Shown here in pieces: positions 7,653-11,647 of a stretch of 11,647 bases of DNA. This stretch comes from Methylococcaceae bacterium NSP1-1 (GTDB lineage Bacteria; Pseudomonadota; Gammaproteobacteria; Methylococcales; Methylomonadaceae). The translations under genes were made by a program, and so were the position numbers. The notes beneath the pieces are model-generated. The model was given only the letters and a program-made list of their open reading frames with translations, was not told where the DNA came from and did not search any database. Position 1 is the first letter of the stretch. Each line of letters begins with the position of its first letter. The stretch lies in the NCBI GenBank assembly GCA_002256465.1, contig NQJG01000008.1:1-11647 (forward strand). Reading direction: 5' to 3'.

Positions 7653-8001
7653 GACGAACTCCTTGGAGATTATTTAAAATGGATGGATTGTAGAGTGAAC
7701 AGGCTTTGTTGCCTTTAAGTAGCGATGGATAGTTTGCAAAATATTAAGCAAATCTTATGCCGATTTTTTTAATGTGAGATGGCTACACTCGTTCGACAAC
7801 TGAAAATCAGGATGAAGGGGAGGAGTGAGGTCTAAGAAGTTGATTTTAGTTTCCTCGCCTTAACAACCCACTCGGCAACTGCTCCATGCGCTGCTCTACC
7901 TCCTGCATCCATATAGTCGTCTAATTGGAGAGGAAGCTGGATTACCTTGTAACCGAGCGTGGCACAGAGCTAAATTAAAGTCCAAAAAAAACGCCCCGGA
8001 C
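7653..8001. other. Non-coding stretch between acnB and rimK
   Basis: This 349-base gap has no intact gene and no tRNA-like structure. Going leftward from rimK it holds a weak terminator-like element (7978-8003), an apparent gene remnant (7832-7969), an A/T-rich run around 7735-7775, and the acnB control region. On the minus strand TACAAT (7687-7692) is a 5 of 6 match to a -10 box, 34 bases before the acnB start, but no good -35 accompanies it. A small inverted repeat AGGC-TTTGTT-GCCT (7701-7714) sits just upstream of that -10 and could be an operator. AAGGAG at 7659-7664 is the acnB ribosome-binding site. Confidence 0.6.
7832..7969 (-). pseudogene. Apparent C-terminal remnant of an unidentified gene
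   Basis: On the minus strand, 45 sense codons run from just after an in-frame TAG (7970-7972) to a TAG stop at 7832-7834. The peptide begins LCATLGYKVIQLPLQLDDYM and continues DAGGRAAHGAVAEWVVKARK. Its composition is protein-like, with a beta-strand-like start, an acidic DDYMDAGG loop and an amphipathic, lysine-ending helix. There is no good start: the only ATG would leave 25 residues and lacks a ribosome-binding site. The reading fits the tail of a gene whose front was deleted between rimK and acnB. I do not recognise the family, and a chance open frame of this length is possible. Confidence 0.35.
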
Positions 8002-8003
8002 TT
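7978..8003 (-). terminator. Weak terminator-like element at the 3' end of rimK
   Basis: Directly at the rimK stop codon the minus strand reads AAGTCC, then GGGGCG, then eight T (7984-7991), then GGACTT. The 6-bp stem encloses the T-tract instead of preceding it, so this is not a textbook terminator, although GGGGCG followed by T8 is suggestive. Confidence 0.3.
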
Positions 8004-8934
8004 AGCCTTTACCGCGGGTACGGGTACGGGTCGGTGATTTGTCTTTTGCCGTTTCCATGGTCTCAAAACGTTTTTCTATGAACTGAATGATCATATCGGC
8101 GATATCCTTTTCACTGGCCGCTTCAATGCCTTTTAAGCCAGGGGAGGAGTTGACTTCCATAATGACAGGACCATGATTGGAACGCAACATATCAACTCCA
8201 CAGACATTCAGTCCCATTATTTTTGCTGCACGCACTGCGGTAGAGCGCTCTTCAGGTGTCAAGCGTATCAAGGATGCCGAGCCCCCGCGATGCAGATTGG
8301 AACGAAATTCGCCTGCTGAAGCCTGTCGCTTCATCGCCGCAACCACTTTGTCACCGACAACAAAGCAACGGATGTCGCTGCCGCCCGCTTCCTTAATAAA
8401 TTCCTGCACCATAATGTTGGCATTTAGTCCCATAAAAGCTTGAATAACACTTTCAGCGGCGTTGTGCGTTTCTGCCAATACCACACCGATTCCTTGAGTG
8501 CCTTGTAATAGTTTAATCACCAAGGGTGCGCCACCGACTTGAGAAATTAAGTCTTCTATATCATCCGGGTTATTAGCAAAACCGGTCACTGGCAAACCAA
8601 TACCCTTTCTGGCCAGTAACTGAATTGACCGCAATTTATCTCTTGAGCGTGATATGGCCACCGATTCATTAAGTGGAAAGACATTCATCATTTCAAATTG
8701 CCTGAGCACCGCAGTACCGTAAAATGTCACGGAAGCGCCAATTCGAGGGATAACGGCATCAAATCCGGTTAAGTCTTCCCCTCGATAATGGATGGACGGA
8801 TTATGCGAAGTAATATTCATATAGCAACGCAATACATCCAAAACCCGTACCTCATGTCCGCGCGCCTGGGCGGCCTCAACCAATCGCGTGGTTGAGTATA
8901 ATTTAGAGTTGCGGGATAAAATAGCAATTTTCAT
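8002..8934 (-). CDS. rimK: Ribosomal protein S6 modification protein RimK (glutamate ligase)
   Basis: RimK is an ATP-grasp ligase that adds glutamate residues to the C-terminus of ribosomal protein S6; in pseudomonads this tunes the proteome. From the ATG at 8934 the product has 310 residues and begins [14 protein letters not shown], as in E. coli ([14 protein letters not shown]). Seen motifs are [15 protein letters not shown] (from 59), [12 protein letters not shown] with Lys100, [16 protein letters not shown] (136-151, ATP-binding loop with Lys141), [31 protein letters not shown] (Asp248) and the metal-binding MEVNSSPGL (Glu260, Asn262). A GTG at 8952 would add six residues but lies about three bases from the predicted start point and has no ribosome-binding site. 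The C-terminal tail [14 protein letters not shown] is unlike that of E. coli and strongly basic. It follows the AI-2E-family gene by 62 bases and has its own promoter. Confidence 0.97.
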   Translation of the reverse strand: MKIAILSRNSKLYSTTRLVEAAQARGHEVRVLDVLRCYMNITSHNPSIHYRGEDLTGFDAVIPRIGASVTFYGTAVLRQFEMMNVFPLNESVAISRSRDKLRSIQLLARKGIGLPVTGFANNPDDIEDLISQVGGAPLVIKLLQGTQGIGVVLAETHNAAESVIQAFMGLNANIMVQEFIKEAGGSDIRCFVVGDKVVAAMKRQASAGEFRSNLHRGGSASLIRLTPEERSTAVRAAKIMGLNVCGVDMLRSNHGPVIMEVNSSPGLKGIEAASEKDIADMIIQFIEKRFETMETAKDKSPTRTRTRGKG

Positions 8935-8961
8935 AGATTCTCGAATTAGCACTTAAAAATG

Positions 8962-8990
8962 AAGATATATTTTGGCACGAAATATGGCAA
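8962..8990 (-). promoter_or_regulatory. Sigma-70 type promoter for rimK
   Basis: On the minus strand TTGCCA (8985-8990) and TATCTT (8962-8967) are spaced by 17 bases, matching consensus in 5 of 6 and 4 of 6 positions. The start point would be near 8955, about 20 bases before the ATG at 8934. This placement also argues against the upstream GTG. The evidence is sequence match only. Confidence 0.55.
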
Positions 8991-8996
8991 CAAGCA

Positions 8997-10070
8997 TTAT
9001 GATGAATCGATGTTGAGCCATAATAAAAACAGGTCATAGCCCAGTGCCAAAACCACTGCGCCAATAAAAAGGCCGATTACCCCCGAACTGAGAAGCCCTC
9101 CAATCGCACCGATGAAAATAACCGCCATAGGTGTCTTGACGCCACGGCCCAGCAAGATAGGTTTAAGAATATTGTCTATTAGACTGAGAGGAATACTCCA
9201 GATCAGGAAGGCTACGGCAGTAAAAGTATCTGCAGTGTAAAACAGGTAGATTATTATAGGAATCATGATCGGGGCGATGCCTATCTGGGCTATGGACAGA
9301 ATCAGGCAAAGCAGCGCCCAAAGACCGGCAGCGGGTACCCCTGCTACCATAAAACCGAGACCAGCAAGAAGACTTTGAATTAACGCTACGCCTAAAATAC
9401 CATTCGCCACACTGCGTATCGTTGCTTCTGCAAGGTCGGCGTAATCAGCGCCTTTTTCATCAGCAAGTCGACGAGTAATAGAACGTGCAGTACGATTGCT
9501 GCTGCTGGAATTAGCCAGCAAGATTCCAGCAATAATGATGGCAATCACAAAATGCAAAATCGCGATGCCTCCACCGGTAGCCGCTGATAATAGCCAGCTA
9601 CCGATGACTTTGAGTACAGGTGTCAGTTGTTGCAATGCACCGTGAATATTTTCCGAGGCAAGAAGCCAAAATCTGGCCAGCGGTTCACCGATAATCATCA
9701 GATTATGAAGATTCTCTGGCGGTGGCGGAATTGACAGAGTACCCTCTTTTATTTTCTCTGCCAGCATTTTTAATCCCTCAATCATCGTGTCAGTAAGCAA
9801 CACGGTTGGGACAATCAAGATGATTAGGAAAATGAAAGTAAATAACGCAGCAGCTAGCTTGTGGCGCTCGCCGAGAGCTGTCCGAAGCCGGCCGTAAAGC
9901 GGATGAGCCGCAATAGCAATAATAATCCCCCAGATTATCGGAATTATAAAAGGTTCAACAATCTTGAAACACCCGACTGTAATTATTAATAACAAGCCTA
10001 TTCGGATAGTCGCCTCAAGCGATCTGTGGAGAAAAACTTTGTCGCTTGCTGACAGATTGAAATCATTCAT
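8997..10070 (-). CDS. AI-2E family transporter (PF01594), inner-membrane protein
   Basis: This family of polytopic inner-membrane proteins includes TqsA (autoinducer-2 export) and YdiK of E. coli; other members act as Na+/H+ antiporters, so the substrate cannot be assigned. The 357 residues show the family plan: RSLEATIRIGLLLIITVGCF and a second hydrophobic stretch to about residue 56, a third segment at 72-93, a soluble central region (94-160), and a cluster of hydrophobic segments from about 165 to 350. The family-typical DNILKPILLGRG (299-310), MAVIFIGAIGGLLSSGVIG and LFIGAVVLALGYDLF close the protein. Its ATG overlaps the stop of the upstream DUF1353-like gene by eight bases (ATGAATGA), with AAAGAG as ribosome-binding site inside that gene, so the two are translationally coupled. 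rimK follows but has its own promoter. Confidence 0.9.
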   Translation of the reverse strand: MNDFNLSASDKVFLHRSLEATIRIGLLLIITVGCFKIVEPFIIPIIWGIIIAIAAHPLYGRLRTALGERHKLAAALFTFIFLIILIVPTVLLTDTMIEGLKMLAEKIKEGTLSIPPPPENLHNLMIIGEPLARFWLLASENIHGALQQLTPVLKVIGSWLLSAATGGGIAILHFVIAIIIAGILLANSSSSNRTARSITRRLADEKGADYADLAEATIRSVANGILGVALIQSLLAGLGFMVAGVPAAGLWALLCLILSIAQIGIAPIMIPIIIYLFYTADTFTAVAFLIWSIPLSLIDNILKPILLGRGVKTPMAVIFIGAIGGLLSSGVIGLFIGAVVLALGYDLFLLWLNIDSS

Positions 10071-10926
10071 GATACGGCTCTTTACAACCTGACACCTGAA
10101 TAGCTAATAACTCGGCACACGTTCTACCAAGTGCCAATTCACTATTCTTTTTAGGATCATTTTCGCCAACATCACGCGCACCCAAATAGCGAACTGCAAG
10201 ATGGTATATTTTTGCCATGATCCCTGAAAAGCCTGATTCTATAAGCATTTCATGAAACAGATTGTCTACATTTTTTTTCGGAATGGGGATGCTGTCCAGG
10301 TATTGATACAAAGCATCATGTACCAGACTGGCGTGATGAGCCTGTTGCCAAAACAGCTCCTTTTTTTTACAGGGCGTTTTATCATCAATGGTTCTAATGG
10401 TCTCGATTTTTTGCGCCCAATCAGGGGTGCCAATTAAAGCCAACCAGAAAAACCATCTTTTGGGTGTGCAACCATCCCAGGCATAAGCGCGCTTTACCGA
10501 AAAATCATAGTCCACGGTATTGTCGTCCAGAGTTACTGAAGAAAGCCCCGGGTTAACGATAATAAGGCCGTTATGAATGATCAGCCACTCACTATAGAAT
10601 TGTTTGTCTTCGGCGAATTGTGACGCCTTGATTAATGGGTAATCAATATAATTAAGCCAGGGACCTTCTCGATCACGGCTGTGAAAGCCCCATTTTTCTT
10701 GTTCCTTTTCCTTGGCTATCATTGCTCGCTTTGCCCTTTCTTCTTTTCCTTGCCATCTGGGTAGACCTAAACCCAGAAGGACAAAAACGCCAAACAAGAG
10801 AGACATGGGAATGAAATTCGGAGAGACAAAATATAGCAAAAGAACTATGAAAACACCGAGAACTGTGGCCGCCCCAAAGCTGATATCAAAAAAGGGTCTT
10901 CTGAGTTTTATAGTTTTATTGTTCAT
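10063..10926 (-). CDS. Membrane-anchored DUF1353-like protein of unknown function
   Basis: The 287-residue product has two hydrophobic helices at the N-terminus (about 16-34 and 39-56), then a basic and acidic linker rich in Lys, Glu and Arg (60-80), then a soluble domain. The part from about 140 to 252 resembles DUF1353: DFSVKRAYAWDGCTP (where the family has a tD.aSiP turn), AHHASLVHDALYQYLD with His203-Asp204, KKNVDNLFHEMLIESGF and AKIYHLAVRYLGARDV, like the family's HDyLY, aDxxFlxaM, and myxaVrxxG pattern. DUF1353 is known mainly from phage and prophage-related loci and has no established activity. The start has AAGGTGGAG just before the ATG. The stop overlaps the AI-2E-family gene, so the two are probably made together and may work in the same membrane. 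The DUF1353 link is by motif memory and needs a profile search. Confidence 0.6.
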   Translation of the reverse strand: MNNKTIKLRRPFFDISFGAATVLGVFIVLLLYFVSPNFIPMSLLFGVFVLLGLGLPRWQGKEERAKRAMIAKEKEQEKWGFHSRDREGPWLNYIDYPLIKASQFAEDKQFYSEWLIIHNGLIIVNPGLSSVTLDDNTVDYDFSVKRAYAWDGCTPKRWFFWLALIGTPDWAQKIETIRTIDDKTPCKKKELFWQQAHHASLVHDALYQYLDSIPIPKKNVDNLFHEMLIESGFSGIMAKIYHLAVRYLGARDVGENDPKKNSELALGRTCAELLAIQVSGCKEPYHE

Positions 10927-11022
10927 GACTCCACCTTCTAAGTAAACGAACTAAAGTAAGTTAAACACGCTTTCAAGCATCTATTCAAAATCCAAAAGCA
11001 GCGCATAAAACCGCCCCAAGTC

Positions 11023-11051
11023 AATATAGGCTATATCCACTATACACACAA
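11023..11051 (-). promoter_or_regulatory. Probable promoter for the DUF1353-like / AI-2E pair
   Basis: On the minus strand TTGTGT (11046-11051) and TATATT (11023-11028) are spaced by 17 bases. The -10 matches consensus at 5 of 6 positions and the -35 at only 3 of 6. The start near 11016 would give a leader of about 90 bases. The -10 overlaps a small palindrome ATATAG-G-CTATAT (11024-11036), and the -35 is one base from the dyad at 11053-11074. Confidence 0.45.
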
Positions 11052-11052
11052 T

Positions 11053-11074
11053 GTTTGGAATGACTATTCCAAAC
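11053..11074. repeat. Perfect 9-bp dyad in the divergent mutM control region
   Basis: GTTTGGAAT (11053-11061) and ATTCCAAAC (11066-11074) are exact inverted arms around GACT. Neither strand has a T-tract after it, so it is not a standard terminator. Its place beside the -35 of the leftward promoter and about 100 bases before mutM suggests an operator. No known regulator consensus is recognised. Confidence 0.45.
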
Positions 11075-11171
11075 GCTTCATGTGCCTCAAGTCAAGAACA
11101 TCTTGCCCGGAATACCAATCGCAAACATGTTAAACTTTTCGCTATACAAACAAAACCAAGATCCTATTACC

Positions 11172-11647
11172 ATGCCTGAACTACCCGAAGTTGAAACAAC
11201 CTGCCGCGGTATTGCGCCGCATATCGAGGGGCAAACTATCAAGCAAGTAATTATCCGTCAACCTCAACTGCGTTGGCCAGTGCCTGAAGCGCTTAATCAG
11301 ATTTTAACCGGGCTTAATATTCAGTCGGTCTCCAGAAGGGCAAAGTATCTGCTTTTCACAACTAGCGCTGGCACGATGCTGGTGCATTTGGGTATGTCGG
11401 GCAGTTTAAGAATTATAGCGGCAGGGCAGGGGGCTGGTAAACACGACCATATTGATTTTATTTTTAACGACGGTAGCGTGTTGCGTTTTAACGATCCACG
11501 CCGTTTTGGTGCAGTGTTGTGGACATCAGCACCAATAGCAGAACATCAACTGCTTAAAGATTTAGGTCCTGAACCGTTGTTAGCCGGATTTAACGGTGAA
11601 CTACTTTACTCATTGTCCAGAAATAGGAAAATGCCGGTAAAATCCTT
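11172..11647 (+). CDS. mutM: Formamidopyrimidine-DNA glycosylase (MutM/Fpg), N-terminal part (cut by window edge)
   Basis: MutM removes 8-oxoguanine and ring-opened purines from DNA and nicks the resulting abasic site. The 158 complete codons seen begin MPELPEVETTCRGI, giving the catalytic N-terminal proline and Glu3 once Met is removed. The family landmarks follow: SRRAKYLL with Lys58 (Lys57 of the mature protein), MLVHLGMSGSLR with the base-pair-wedging Met75, HDHIDFIF (91-98), and RFNDPRRFGAVLW (105-117) with the intercalating Arg110/Phe112 pair. LGPEPLL ends the N-terminal domain. The helix-two-turn-helix and zinc finger lie beyond the right edge. No clear ribosome-binding site precedes the ATG at 11172. 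TATACA (11143-11148) is a possible -10 with a poor -35. It is divergent from the DUF1353-like gene. Confidence 0.96.
   Translation, partial: MPELPEVETTCRGIAPHIEGQTIKQVIIRQPQLRWPVPEALNQILTGLNIQSVSRRAKYLLFTTSAGTMLVHLGMSGSLRIIAAGQGAGKHDHIDFIFNDGSVLRFNDPRRFGAVLWTSAPIAEHQLLKDLGPEPLLAGFNGELLYSLSRNRKMPVKS

Noticed and set aside
7653..8001. Possible tRNA or CRISPR array in the acnB-rimK gap
   Set aside because: No T-loop GGTTCGA-type sequence, no cloverleaf pairing and no regularly spaced repeats were found.

Overview
The window reads as chromosomal backbone of a gammaproteobacterium of moderate to low GC. PGK, AcnB, LpxC and RimK all match their Escherichia coli counterparts closely along their length. 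The replicative-helicase loader is DciA (DUF721) rather than DnaC, which points away from the Enterobacterales. A methanotroph-like (Methylococcales) or similar aquatic lineage is possible, but that is a guess from general resemblance and not a proven placement. Nothing here looks like an island: there is no integrase, transposase, CRISPR array, tRNA or rRNA.

Left part (1-3322), all on the minus strand. zapE (an AFG1-type cell-division ATPase) is followed by a thioredoxin-fold, peroxiredoxin-like gene, then pgk (phosphoglycerate kinase) 32 bases further on, then the start of rpoZ (RNA polymerase omega), which runs off the left edge. The pgk-rpoZ gap is unusually rich in signals. It holds a good sigma-70 promoter for rpoZ, a direct repeat and small dyad around it, and a 26-bp perfect palindrome with a T-tract that looks like the pgk terminator but lies just downstream of the rpoZ promoter.

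Middle (3323-7652). lpxC (committed step of lipid A synthesis) is divergent from zapE and convergent with dciA. acnB lies upstream of dciA on the same strand. An imperfect hairpin made of the widespread ACCACGAAG/CTTCGTGGT repeat sits between acnB and dciA.

Right part (7653-11647). A 349-base non-coding stretch separates acnB from rimK and holds an apparent C-terminal gene remnant. rimK (ribosomal protein S6 glutamate ligase) has its own promoter. Upstream of it is a translationally coupled pair: a two-helix membrane-anchored DUF1353-like protein and an AI-2E-family (PF01594) membrane protein. mutM (formamidopyrimidine-DNA glycosylase) is divergent from this pair and cut by the right edge. 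The divergent region carries a perfect 9-bp dyad.

I found no convincing new multi-gene system. The most unusual items are the DUF1353-like/AI-2E pair, the rpoZ promoter-hairpin arrangement, the repeat hairpin between acnB and dciA, and the gene remnant between rimK and acnB.
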